Below are positions 33,975-42,346 of a stretch of 64,000 nucleotides of DNA, piece after piece (positions within the stretch are counted from its first letter, which is position 1; every line of letters begins with the position of its first letter). The notes under the pieces were generated by a model that was not told where the DNA came from, ran no database searches, and saw only the letters and a list, made by a program, of their open reading frames with translations. The translations under genes were made by a program, and so were the position numbers. This DNA comes from Halosimplex rubrum (GTDB taxonomy: Archaea > Halobacteriota > Halobacteria > Halobacteriales > Haloarculaceae): positions 2,480,001 to 2,544,000 of the forward strand of contig NZ_CP058910.1 of NCBI RefSeq assembly GCF_013415885.1. The letters are read 5' to 3'.

Positions 33975-34049
33975 AGCGGTCGGTTCTTTTCGTTCTCTAC
34001 GACCGCTCAGCCGGAGGTTTCTATAGTCGCGAGGGCGAAGGCCGACGAG

Positions 34050-34814
34050 ATGAACGGGGGACGCGACAGGGCCGACCACGGACTTCGGACCAGTAGCGAG
34101 CCGGTCGACCCGCGCGCGGAACGGGACGTGAGCACGCGACCGGGCGACGGGTCGCTCGGGCGAGTCGAGGCGGTCAAAGACGAGGCCTTTCGGCGCTGGG
34201 ACGTGACGACGCCGAGCGCGACGCTCATCGGCCGGGCCGAGAACCCCGACGAGGACGTGAGCGAGAACCTCCGGCGGCTCCACGACGAGCAACACCCGGC
34301 GATGGCCGGCCACGCCGAGCGGATGCACCGCCTAGAGAAGGCCCGTATCACCCACGCCTTCTGCAACCGGCTGGCGCTGACGCCGTGGGAGCGCGACCGG
34401 GCGCTGGGCATCATGACGGATCTGGACCTGACGGTGTTCGGCAGCCAGCGCGCGATCCAGAAGGTCGCGCTGGTCGTGATCCAGCACGTCGTCGACGACG
34501 AGCGCCAGCGCATCCTCGGGCTGCAGGACCAGGAGTGGATCGCCGAGCAACCGCCCGAATCGCTGGCGGATCTCCACGAGCGGTTCGACTCGATCAAGGA
34601 GGACCCCCGGTACCGGACGCTGATGGACCTGGTCGGGCTGGACGTGACGAGCGTCAACCGGTTGCACCGGACGCTACAGGACCAGCTGGACGAGCAGGAC
34701 CTGCGCGGGGCGGTCTTCGGGCGCAACCCGCACCGGGACCCGAGTCTGCCGCAGATCCGCGACCGCGACCCCACCGACGTGCCGCGGTCCGACGGCGACC
34801 CGACGGCGGAGTGA
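34050..34814 (+). CDS. DNA-directed RNA polymerase subunit epsilon (haloarchaeal)
   Basis: Protein of 254 aa. DVSTRPGDGSLGRVEAVKDE and AFRRWDVTTPSATLIGRAEN, then HDEQHPAMAGHAERMHRLEK, are characteristic of the haloarchaea-specific RNAP-associated epsilon subunit, a component first seen in purified Halobacterium polymerase with unclear function. The middle (LALTPWERDRALGIMTDLDL, then RAIQKVALVVIQHVVDDERQ) is cyclin/TFB-like helical. The tail is charged and disordered. ATG 34050 is chosen; the open frame further upstream runs through the promoter repeats and is not coding. Three tandem stable-RNA-like promoter repeats precede it. Confidence 0.82.
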   Translation: MNGGRDRADHGLRTSSEPVDPRAERDVSTRPGDGSLGRVEAVKDEAFRRWDVTTPSATLIGRAENPDEDVSENLRRLHDEQHPAMAGHAERMHRLEKARITHAFCNRLALTPWERDRALGIMTDLDLTVFGSQRAIQKVALVVIQHVVDDERQRILGLQDQEWIAEQPPESLADLHERFDSIKEDPRYRTLMDLVGLDVTSVNRLHRTLQDQLDEQDLRGAVFGRNPHRDPSLPQIRDRDPTDVPRSDGDPTAE

Positions 34815-34907
34815 GTCGGGTCGGCCCTCCGGCGACCCCGGCGGTCCCTGCGGCTCCCCCCATCAGGTTCTTTTCCTTCGCTGCCCAACCGGAAGTCACG
34901 GTTTCAC

Positions 34908-35057
34908 ATGACCACCACAATCGAGATCGACGACGACCTCGCCGAGCGGATGGAGGGGCACCTCGAGGAGGACGAATCGCTCGCCGAACTGGTCGAGGAG
35001 CTGGTCAACGTGTACGAGGCGGAGGGCGCGTTCCTCCAGGAAGGCTACTCGGAGTAG
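34908..35057 (+). CDS. 49-aa DUF7557-like protein
   Basis: Protein of 49 aa, MTTTIEIDDDLAERMEGHLE then EDESLAELVEELVNVYEAEG and AFLQEGYSE. A short beta strand followed by two amphipathic acidic helices suggests a ribbon-helix-helix or antitoxin-like mini fold. From memory close relatives are annotated DUF7557 throughout haloarchaea. No paired toxin is adjacent. It follows rpoE-epsilon by 93 bp with a pyrimidine-rich TTCTTTTCC about 40 bp upstream. Confidence 0.7.
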   Translation: MTTTIEIDDDLAERMEGHLEEDESLAELVEELVNVYEAEGAFLQEGYSE

Positions 35058-35158
35058 CGTCGTCGGTCGACGCGGAAGCGGGGGCGGGGCGTTCACAGCG
35101 AGGAGGGCGGACCGGCCGTCGCGTCGGCCCGCCGTCGCGGTCGACGTTCGCGCAGTCC

Positions 35159-36301
35159 TTACAGTTCGCCGAGCTTGCGGAGCAGCTGGCCGCGGTACTC
35201 CTCGTCGGCCTGGACGTCCTTGAGTTCGAGGACGTTGCGTTCGAGCTTGTCGAGGGCGACGCCGAACGCGGAGTCGGCGCCGTAGCCCTCGCCGGAGCCG
35301 GCGGCCTGGCCCTTGTTGGTGCGCAGGCGGATCTGCGAGCGGATCAGGGGCGTCCCGCGGAGCTTCTCCTTGTGCTCGTGGAAGCGGACGTGGCAGTGCT
35401 GGACCTGCATGTCCCCGTACTTGTCGGCGACGCGCTCGATGCGCTGGCGGATGTCCTCGCGACTGATCGTATCGAGGAGCTTGATGTTCGTGATCTGGAC
35501 ATCCATGTGCTGCTCCTCGGTGAACGTCAGCGCGCGGAGCACGTCGGTCTTGGTGAGGATGCCCTCGACGACGCTGTCGTCGCCCTCGGGCGTGACCACG
35601 AGCCCGGCGTAGTCGTTGTCGAGCATGCGCTCGACGGCGTCGCGGACGGACTCGTCGAGGGTCGTCGTGGCGACCGGGCTGGACATCTCGTCGTAGACGG
35701 GCAGGTCGAGCACGCGCTCGATGTCGCCGGCGCGCTCGCCGCGGGTGGCCTTGTCCATGTCGCGGACGACGATGTCGACGATGTCGTGGCGGGTGACCAT
35801 CCCCGAGAGGTTGCCGTCCTCGTCGAGCACGGGGAGCCGGGAGATCCCGTGTTCGCGGAGGAGGTTGATCGCCTGGCCGACGTTGGTGTCCTCGGTGACG
35901 GTGACGACGTCGTCCGTGTAGATGTCGACGACCGAGAGGGCGTCGAGGTTCTCGAGGACCGCCTCGAGGATCGCGTCCTCGGTGACGATCCCCCAGAGGC
36001 GGTCGGCCTCGAAGACGGGGGCGACCTTGGTCCCGCCCTCGACGAGGACGCGGGCGACCTCGCGCACGTCGTCGGTGCGCTCGACCTTGGGCGCCGGCTG
36101 CATCATCGCGCTGGCCTTCGTGTTGTCTTCGATGTGAGACTGCACCAACTGTTTCTGCGTGACGATCCCAGCGTACTCGCCGTCGTCGGTGACGATCAGG
36201 CCCTTGGGGTTCTCTCGCTCGAACTTCGACCGGACTTTGCCCAAGCGCTCGTCCACGTCGACCGTGACGTACTCGCTGGTGGCAATATCAGCAATATCCA
36301 T
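35159..36301 (-). CDS. Four-CBS-domain protein with HPF-like C-terminus
   Basis: Protein of 380 aa. Four CBS motifs occur at roughly residues 5-55, 60-115, 120-175 and 200-260 (e.g. YAGIVTQKQLV, LWGIVTEDAIL, LSGMVTRHDIV, VEGILTKTDVL), which would form two Bateman modules able to bind adenine nucleotides. From about 265 the sequence (DVQITNIKLLDTISREDIRQ...VQHCHVRFHEHKEKLRG) resembles a hibernation-promoting-factor-type dsRBD-like domain. Nucleotide-gated ribosome hibernation is inferred from this pairing. ATG 36301 is preferred over an upstream ATG because a TATA-like TTTGAATA lies ~40 bp upstream, giving a ~12-nt leader. Confidence 0.82.
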   Translation of the reverse strand: MDIADIATSEYVTVDVDERLGKVRSKFERENPKGLIVTDDGEYAGIVTQKQLVQSHIEDNTKASAMMQPAPKVERTDDVREVARVLVEGGTKVAPVFEADRLWGIVTEDAILEAVLENLDALSVVDIYTDDVVTVTEDTNVGQAINLLREHGISRLPVLDEDGNLSGMVTRHDIVDIVVRDMDKATRGERAGDIERVLDLPVYDEMSSPVATTTLDESVRDAVERMLDNDYAGLVVTPEGDDSVVEGILTKTDVLRALTFTEEQHMDVQITNIKLLDTISREDIRQRIERVADKYGDMQVQHCHVRFHEHKEKLRGTPLIRSQIRLRTNKGQAAGSGEGYGADSAFGVALDKLERNVLELKDVQADEEYRGQLLRKLGEL

Positions 36302-36758
36302 CTGAATCTCCCATTCCGGAAGTTCGACGCCGACACTATTCAAACTTGGCGAACACTCCCACGAGCCGACAAGGCGAACCCCGGGCCGCCGTGACCGGGT
36401 CCACCACCGACACGCCCCCGCATCCGGACCGCGACCCCGCGGTTCACAGAGTCCCTTCCGCGCGGTACGTCGCCGCTACTCCCGCGACTGTCCCCGCTCC
36501 CGCGACGGACCGCTGTCTCCGTCCGTCTCCCCGCCGGATACCACCGTCGGTCCACCCGAAGGATTTCGACGATAGTCGAATAATACTACGACTTTAATCG
36601 AATCCATCCGTTCGCCGGAATATCGAAAGGAGATCGGAACGGAAATTAACGTTCGTTCAGGGAAAGGGGTGTATTACCGGCCTGACAAACACAAACATGG
36701 GTATATCGGGAAAAACAGCAGAAGTTTTTTCATCTCCCCGCTCGCTGGATAGGGTACG
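36302..36758. other. Intergenic region with AT-rich island
   Basis: 457 bp with no credible gene. 36345-36560 is GC-rich and featureless apart from the CBS promoter at its left edge. From about 36565 to 36740 it becomes unusually AT-rich (TCGAATAATACTACGACTTT, ATTAACGTTCGTTCA, TTTTTTC), more than a single TATA box needs. The TTTTTTC near 36725 could serve the gene at 36759. Nothing else is recognised. Confidence 0.4.
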
Positions 36759-37247
36759 ATGACGGGGACACAGCCGCGGATCGAACTCTACGTCCGGTCG
36801 CTGCTGCCGGACGGCGCGCACAACCGACAGGAGGCGGTCATCGACCGGCTCGACCGCCTCGACGCCGAGGACGAGATCGAGGGGTACTCGGTCATCGTCT
36901 GGGGCAAACAGATCGCCCGCGACTCGGCGGGCGCCCGCACCGAGGAGGGCGAGTACATCCTCAATCGCGTCGCGGAGTTCAAGCAGTGGGCGCTGTCGAA
37001 CAACGTCTCGCTGGAGTCGTTCTACCAGAAACACGACGTGGCGAACGACGCGACCGACGAGCCGCGCTCCGCCATCGTCCTCCCCGTGATGGGCCTGGCC
37101 GAGTACGAGGGCGAGGAACTGCGCCACGTCGCCCCCTGCACCGCGGGCGACGAGGTCCACACCATCATGGACCGCCTCGACCGCCTCGAACGCGGCGAAC
37201 CGGCCGCCGTCGAGAGCTCCGCCGACGTATCTATCCTCTCGGACTGA
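36759..37247 (+). CDS. HTH-type haloarchaeal protein
   Basis: Protein of 162 aa. The conserved-looking N-terminus RIELYVRSLLPDGAHNRQEA and VIDRLDRLDAEDEIEGYSVI leads to VWGKQIARD; the middle ALSNNVSLESFYQKHDVAND suggests helices. Relatives are usually labelled HTH domain protein, but the HTH is weak to the eye. Near the C-terminus ALVLP-like IVLPVMGLAEYEGEELRHVA has one Cys (APCTAGDEV). Preceded by an AT-rich island. Likely a small regulator; targets unknown. Confidence 0.6.
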   Translation: MTGTQPRIELYVRSLLPDGAHNRQEAVIDRLDRLDAEDEIEGYSVIVWGKQIARDSAGARTEEGEYILNRVAEFKQWALSNNVSLESFYQKHDVANDATDEPRSAIVLPVMGLAEYEGEELRHVAPCTAGDEVHTIMDRLDRLERGEPAAVESSADVSILSD

Positions 37248-37378
37248 ACCCGCTCCCCCGTCACTCTCGCTTTCGTTCCCGTAGCGACCGCACTGTCCGG
37301 CCGCGCTCCGGCGGCTCGTACACCCCTGCGAGCGCAGGGACGCGGTACTTGCGTCGCACGCGCCTCTAGCCGAGAGCA

Positions 37379-37573
37379 ATGGCAAATCTCGACGCGGGTC
37401 CGCTGAACAAGATCGGTATCGTCTCGACGCTCGTCGACGCCGCGCTGGCGTTCGCGCGCGGCCGTCCCAAGAGCGGCGCCCTGCTGGTCGCCGCGGCGGC
37501 GCTGTCCTCGAAGGTCCCCGCCCTCGGGACGCTCACCTCGATCGCACTTCGGATCGCCCGCCGGCTCCGATAG
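37379..37573 (+). CDS. Small hydrophobic/basic haloarchaeal protein
   Basis: Protein of 64 aa. LNKIGIVSTLVDAALAFARG and RPKSGALLVAAAALSSKVPA, then LGTLTSIALRIARRLR: two amphipathic or membrane-associated helices and a basic end, unusual for a haloarchaeon. No family is recognised. Accepted as a gene because the ATG is well placed after noncoding DNA and the codon pattern is regular; the function is unknown. Confidence 0.5.
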   Translation: MANLDAGPLNKIGIVSTLVDAALAFARGRPKSGALLVAAAALSSKVPALGTLTSIALRIARRLR

Positions 37574-37615
37574 CGCCTCGCGCGCCGGACTCGTTACTTC
37601 CCGCCGCTCGGCCGC

Positions 37616-38497
37616 TCAACAGACCAACACGGTCGCGTAGACGCTCCCGTCCGGACCGGCGTGTACGTCGACGCCAACCAGGTTCTCCTCGGGTTCGGCG
37701 AACTCGCCGGTCTCGGCGGCGTAGCCGTCGACCAGCGCGGCGGCCAGGGCGTCGGGCGAACCGAGCGCGGGTTCGCCCTCGTCGAACGACCGGGAGAGCG
37801 GCGTGATCCGTTCGACCCGCTCGCCGCAGGTCCCGTCGAGAGCCCGGCCCAGCCGCTCGCCGCTCGGTATCGAGCCCGTCCCCGCGACCTCGCTCACCCA
37901 CCCCTGGTTGTAGAGGCGGGCCGCGTCCGCCACGTTCTCGTCGCTCTCGTACTCGCCCAGTCCCGCCTCGGTCCGCCGGTCGTTCAGTCCGGCGACGAAC
38001 GCCGTCTCCGTTTCGTCGAGGTCGACGCCGCGGTACTCCCCGGCGCTGCCCGGAACGCTGTCCATCCCCGGGAGCGTGACGACGCCCAGCAGCGCGAGCA
38101 CGAGGACGGTCCCGGCGACTAGCGCGAACGCCAGCCCGACGACGTACCGGGCGTTCAGCAGGTCGAGATAGGAGGTCCCCGCCAGTTCCTCGTCGTAGTC
38201 GGACTCGTCGGGGACCCGCCGCTCGAGCGAGGGGTTGCCACAGCGGCTACACGGCGGCGAGTTCTTCTGGTGGACCCGGCCACACTCCGGGCAGACCCAC
38301 ACGGGTTCGCGCTCGTGGTCGGGGTCCTCGGGCGCGACCGGGACGACGGCCTTCTCGAACTTGTGGTGGCCGCAGTTGTCGCAGGGCGGGTCGTTGCGGT
38401 CGTGGGGCTTGTCGCACCACGCGCAGCGCCACTTGGCCGAGCCGCCGCCCCCGGACCCGCCGGTGGCCTCGCCGTCCGGACTGTCGCCCCCGCTCAT
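37616..38497 (-). CDS. Zinc-ribbon membrane protein with CAP-like domain
   Basis: Protein of 293 aa. Two N-terminal zinc ribbons, CAWCDKPHDRNDPPCDNC and CPECGRVHQKNSPPCSRC, face the cytoplasm. One transmembrane helix follows (YVVGLAFALVAGTVLVLALL, about residue 125). The C-terminal external part (FVAGLNDRRTEAGLGEYESD, NVADAARLYNQGWV) resembles the SCP/PR1 (CAP) fold and ends in a lone Cys. The start lies 1 bp after the hisF stop on the same strand, so it is probably co-transcribed with hisF although functions look unrelated. Confidence 0.65.
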   Translation of the reverse strand: MSGGDSPDGEATGGSGGGGSAKWRCAWCDKPHDRNDPPCDNCGHHKFEKAVVPVAPEDPDHEREPVWVCPECGRVHQKNSPPCSRCGNPSLERRVPDESDYDEELAGTSYLDLLNARYVVGLAFALVAGTVLVLALLGVVTLPGMDSVPGSAGEYRGVDLDETETAFVAGLNDRRTEAGLGEYESDENVADAARLYNQGWVSEVAGTGSIPSGERLGRALDGTCGERVERITPLSRSFDEGEPALGSPDALAAALVDGYAAETGEFAEPEENLVGVDVHAGPDGSVYATVLVC

Positions 38498-38498
38498 C

Positions 38499-39314
38499 TC
38501 ACAGTCGGACGGGCACGTCGCGGTCGTCCAGGTAGCGCTTGACCTCGTCGATCGAGAACTCGTCGAAGTGGAAGATCGACGCCGCCAGCGCCGCGTCCGC
38601 GCCGGCGTCGGTGAACACCTCGTAGGCGTCTTCGGGACCGCCACAGCCCGACGACGCGATGACGGGCGTCGAGACGGCGTCGCAGACCGCCCTCGTCAGC
38701 GGGATGTCGTAGCCGTCTTTCGTCCCGTCGGCGTCGATGGAGTTGACGAACAGCTCGCCCGCCCCGCGCTCTTCCGCTTCCTCGGCCCACGATACCACGT
38801 CCGTGCCGGTGCCCTCGCGGCCGCCTTTGACCGTACACTCGAACCAGCAGGACTCGCCGTCGACCTCGACGTAGTGCTCGCCCGCCTCGTCGAAGCGGCG
38901 GCGCGCGTCGACGCTGATGACGATACACTGGTTGCCGAACGCGCGGGCGCCCTCGGTGATGAGTTCCGGCCGCTCCAGCGCGCCGGTGTTGATCGACACC
39001 TTGTCCGCGCCCGCCCGCAGCGTCTCCTTGACGTCTTCGCGGGTGCGGATCCCGCCACCGACGGTGAGGGGGATGAACACCTCGTCGGCGACCTGCGAGA
39101 CGGTGTCGAGCATCGTCTCCCGGCCCTCGGCGCTGGCCGTGATGTCGAGGAAGACGAACTCGTCGGCGCCCGCCTCGTTGTACTTCTTGGCCATCTCCAC
39201 GGGGTCGCCCGTGTAGGCCAGGTCCTCGAAGTTCACCCCGGTGTAGACCGCCGCGTTCCCCTCGTCGTCGAGGTCGACGTCGATACAGGGGATGATCCGC
39301 TTCGTCAGTCCCAT
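38499..39314 (-). CDS. hisF: Imidazole glycerol phosphate synthase subunit HisF
   Basis: Protein of 271 aa, TIM barrel. N-terminus [20 protein letters not shown] carries the catalytic Asp of CIDVD; the second catalytic Asp is in [11 protein letters not shown]; phosphate-binding loops [21 protein letters not shown] and SSGCGGPED are present. It cyclises PRFAR with ammonia from HisH to give IGP and AICAR in histidine synthesis. No other his gene is adjacent, as usual in haloarchaea where his genes are scattered. Slightly long (family about 255) because of a haloarchaeal insertion with a Cys near [10 protein letters not shown]. Confidence 0.95.
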   Translation of the reverse strand: MGLTKRIIPCIDVDLDDEGNAAVYTGVNFEDLAYTGDPVEMAKKYNEAGADEFVFLDITASAEGRETMLDTVSQVADEVFIPLTVGGGIRTREDVKETLRAGADKVSINTGALERPELITEGARAFGNQCIVISVDARRRFDEAGEHYVEVDGESCWFECTVKGGREGTGTDVVSWAEEAEERGAGELFVNSIDADGTKDGYDIPLTRAVCDAVSTPVIASSGCGGPEDAYEVFTDAGADAALAASIFHFDEFSIDEVKRYLDDRDVPVRL

Positions 39315-39421
39315 TGATACCTACGTCTCCGTGAGCGAGTGGCAAAAGGTATCCGCTCTCCGGGGCCCAGCCGCGTCCGGCGACTCCGGAGACGCCGGTC
39401 CGCCCTTCCGGGGACGGTAGG

Positions 39422-39428
39422 TTTTACT
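39422..39428 (+). promoter_or_regulatory. TATA box of the GH2 gene
   Basis: TTTTACT centred 26 bp before ATG 39451, implying a leaderless mRNA and supporting ATG 39451 rather than the in-frame GTG at 39436. Confidence 0.6.
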
Positions 39429-39450
39429 GCTGGCGGTGACCACCGCGACT

Positions 39451-41997
39451 ATGCGAAAACGTTCACTCGCTGGCGAGTGGCAGTTTCGACGGCGAGACGG
39501 CGACGAGTGGCGCACCGGCGCGGTGCCCGGCGGCGTCTACACGGACCTCCTGAACGCCGGCGCGATCCCCGATCCCCTCGTCGAGGACAACGAACTCGAC
39601 GTGCAGTGGGTCGGAAAATCCGACTGGACCTACCGGCGCACGTTCTCGGTCGACGAGCGTCTGCTCGACCACGACCGGCTCCTCCTGCAGTGCGACGGCC
39701 TCGACACCGTCGCTACGGTCTCGATCAACGGGCGGGAAGTCGGTAGCTCCGTCAACATGCACGTCGGCCACGAGTTCGACGTGAGCGACGCTCTCGAACC
39801 GGGCGAGAACGAAATCGCCGTCGCCTTCCGCTCGCCGGTCGAATACGGTCAGGAGCGCGCCGCCGAATACCCCTACGAGGTGCCCTGCATCCGCTACCCC
39901 GTCGACCAGCCCGGCCGTCCCTTCGTCCGGAAGGCCCAGTGTCACTACGGCTGGGACTGGGGCCCCTGCCTCCCGACGATGGGCATCTACCGCGACATCT
40001 CGATCGTCGCCTACTCCGAACCGCGCGTGCGCTACACCAAGACCGAACAGGACCACGCCGGCGAGGGGATCGACCTGACCGTCCGCGCCGGTATCGACGC
40101 CCCGAGCGCCGGCACCTACGAGCTTCGCGTCGACGTGGCCGACGCCGCCGTCACGGAATCGGTCGACCTCGACGCGGGCCAACAGGAGATCGAGACTACG
40201 GTCGCGGTCGACGAGGGCTCGGTCGATCTGTGGTGGCCCAACGGCTACGGCGACCAGCCGCTGTACGACCTCTCGGTGCGGGTCGGCGACGGCCGCGACG
40301 CCCACGAGGTCACCGACCGCGTCGGCTTCCGCGAGGTCGATCTCGTCGTCGAACCGGACGACGTCGGGACGTCGTTCTCCTTCGAGGTCAACGGCGAACC
40401 GGTGTACGCCAAGGGGGCCAACACCATCCCGACCGCGCCGCTGTACGGCGACGTGACCGAGGAGCGCTACGAACACCTGATCCGCAGCGCCGCTGACGCC
40501 AACATGAACATGCTCCGGGTCTGGGGCGGCGGCTACTACGAGAAGGAGGCTTTCTACGACCTGTGCGACGAGTACGGCCTGCTCGTCTGGCAGGACTTCA
40601 TGTTCTCCTGCTCGCTCCACCCCGCGGACGACGACTTTCTCGACACCGTCGAAGACGAGGTCCGCTACCAGGTGCGCCGCCTCGCCAACCACCCCTCTCT
40701 CGCCCTCTGGTGCGCTAACAACGAGAACGAGGAGGCCGCCCAGAACTGGTTCGTCGAGCACGACCACCACGAGGACCACCTCGACGACTACCGGAGACTC
40801 TACGAGGAGACGGTCGCGCCGGCCTGCCGCGAGGAGGACCCCTCGCGCACGTACTGGCCCGGGTCCCCCTCCAGCGGCCCGGACGAACTCGAACCGTACG
40901 TCTTCGAGACGGGCGACATCCACTACTGGGACGTGTGGCACAAGGGCCAGCCCTTCGAGGATTATCTCACCACGAACCCGCGGTTCGTCTCCGAGTTCGG
41001 CTACCAGTCGTTCCCCTCGACAGACTCGCTGCGAACCGTCCTCGACGAGGCCGACTTCAACCCCACCTCGCCGATGATGGAGCACCACCAGCGCAACCCC
41101 GGCGGCAACACGACCATCCTCCGCCGGATGGCCGACTACTTCCGCTTCCCCTTCGACTTCGACGACTTCGTCTACCTCTCACAGTTGCTGCAGGCCGAGG
41201 CGATGTCGACGGCCATCGAGCACTGGCGCCGCCGTAAGCCGACGACCATGGGCGCGCTGTACTGGCAGCTCAACGACCTGTGGCCGGTCGCGTCGTGGGC
41301 CTCGGTCGAGTACGACGGCAAGTGGAAGGCCCAGCAGTACGCCGCCCGCCGACAGTTCGCGCCGGTCCTGCTGTCCTTTCATCCCTCCTTCGAGGGCCGC
41401 GACGGCGTCGACAACGCCCAGGCCGAGGACCCCGAGGATGTCGACTGGGGCGACGTGACCGCCCAGACGCTGTGGGTCACCAACGACGAGACCGAGCCGC
41501 TGTCGGGCGAGGTCGGTCTGGCGGTCCACACCTTCGACGGCGAGGTCGTCCACGAGGAGACGGTCGCCGTCGACGTCGACGCCCACGAGAGCGCCGAACT
41601 GGCGACCGTCGACCGGGCGGACCTGCCCGAGAGCGTCGACCCCAGCGAAGTCATGGTCCGCGCGGCGTTCGAGGAAGACGGGGACGGCGAAACCGTTCCC
41701 GGCTCGTATCCGGCGACCGCCTTTTTCGCGGACTACAAGCGCCTCGCACTCCCGGAGACGGACCTCGACGTCGAGGTCGACGGCGCGGCGGTGACGGTCG
41801 CGGCCGAGACGGCGGCGCTGTTCGTCGAGCTCGACCCGGGGACGATGCCCGGCGCGTTCTCGGACGACTTCTTCCACCTGGCGCCCGGCGAGGAGCGGAC
41901 GCTCGCCTTCGACGCTTACGACGGCCGCCGCGACGCGCTCGTCGAGGCGGAACTGGAAGACGAGCTGACCGTGCGCCACCTCCGGGAGACGTACTGA
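39451..41997 (+). CDS. Glycoside hydrolase family 2, beta-mannosidase-like
   Basis: Protein of 848 aa. N-terminal sugar-binding sandwich starts LAGEWQFRRRDGDEWRTGAV, with the beta-mannosidase-type VPGGVYTDLLNAG and QCHYGWDWGPCLPTMGIYRD segments. TIM barrel: acid/base Glu425 in WCANNENEE; nucleophile Glu515 in FVSEFGYQ. C-terminal beta domains follow. No signal peptide, so it is cytoplasmic and would hydrolyse terminal beta-mannosides imported as oligosaccharides. Monocistronic with a leaderless promoter. Activity on other beta-glycosides is possible, but the GWDWGP motif argues for mannosidase. Confidence 0.88.
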   Translation: MRKRSLAGEWQFRRRDGDEWRTGAVPGGVYTDLLNAGAIPDPLVEDNELDVQWVGKSDWTYRRTFSVDERLLDHDRLLLQCDGLDTVATVSINGREVGSSVNMHVGHEFDVSDALEPGENEIAVAFRSPVEYGQERAAEYPYEVPCIRYPVDQPGRPFVRKAQCHYGWDWGPCLPTMGIYRDISIVAYSEPRVRYTKTEQDHAGEGIDLTVRAGIDAPSAGTYELRVDVADAAVTESVDLDAGQQEIETTVAVDEGSVDLWWPNGYGDQPLYDLSVRVGDGRDAHEVTDRVGFREVDLVVEPDDVGTSFSFEVNGEPVYAKGANTIPTAPLYGDVTEERYEHLIRSAADANMNMLRVWGGGYYEKEAFYDLCDEYGLLVWQDFMFSCSLHPADDDFLDTVEDEVRYQVRRLANHPSLALWCANNENEEAAQNWFVEHDHHEDHLDDYRRLYEETVAPACREEDPSRTYWPGSPSSGPDELEPYVFETGDIHYWDVWHKGQPFEDYLTTNPRFVSEFGYQSFPSTDSLRTVLDEADFNPTSPMMEHHQRNPGGNTTILRRMADYFRFPFDFDDFVYLSQLLQAEAMSTAIEHWRRRKPTTMGALYWQLNDLWPVASWASVEYDGKWKAQQYAARRQFAPVLLSFHPSFEGRDGVDNAQAEDPEDVDWGDVTAQTLWVTNDETEPLSGEVGLAVHTFDGEVVHEETVAVDVDAHESAELATVDRADLPESVDPSEVMVRAAFEEDGDGETVPGSYPATAFFADYKRLALPETDLDVEVDGAAVTVAAETAALFVELDPGTMPGAFSDDFFHLAPGEERTLAFDAYDGRRDALVEAELEDELTVRHLRETY

Positions 41998-42108
41998 CCG
42001 GGCTCGGGGACCCGGGTCGACACGGCCGCCGCGCGAGCGACGACGGGGCGACTCGTCGAGCCGGTCCGTTCCGACACGCTAAGGTGGCCCCCGGAAGAAT
42101 CCCCGCCC

Positions 42109-42315
42109 ATGGTCGACGAACACGAGGACGCGGCGCACGGACACGAGGACCGCCCGGACTACGACCCCGCGAACAAGGACCTCCCGGCGGGGGAGCCGCC
42201 GCTACGCTCGACGGCGCCCCAGAGCGACTACACCGGCCGCGACGTGGGCGTCGGTATCGCCGTCGCCCTCGTCGGCATCGCCCTCACGTTCGTCCTCCCG
42301 CTCGCGCTGGTCTAA
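42109..42315 (+). CDS. Small single-TM protein (DUF7550-like)
   Basis: Protein of 68 aa. The N-terminal ~45 residues are His/Asp/Glu/Pro-rich and disordered (EHEDAAHGHEDRPDYDPANK); one C-terminal helix VGVGIAVALVGIALTFVLPL ends the protein. The topology matches haloarchaeal DUF7550 proteins as I remember them. The role is unknown; it is convergent with the YbhB-like lipoprotein gene. Confidence 0.65.
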   Translation: MVDEHEDAAHGHEDRPDYDPANKDLPAGEPPLRSTAPQSDYTGRDVGVGIAVALVGIALTFVLPLALV

Positions 42316-42346
42316 GTCGGGCTGCGACGCGGACCGGCGCCCGATA

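Noticed and set aside
33687..34049. Open frame extending rpoE-epsilon upstream through the 42-bp repeats
   Set aside because: Repeat R1 falls in a different frame from R2 and R3, so the repeats are not conserved as protein; the conserved product begins at 34050.
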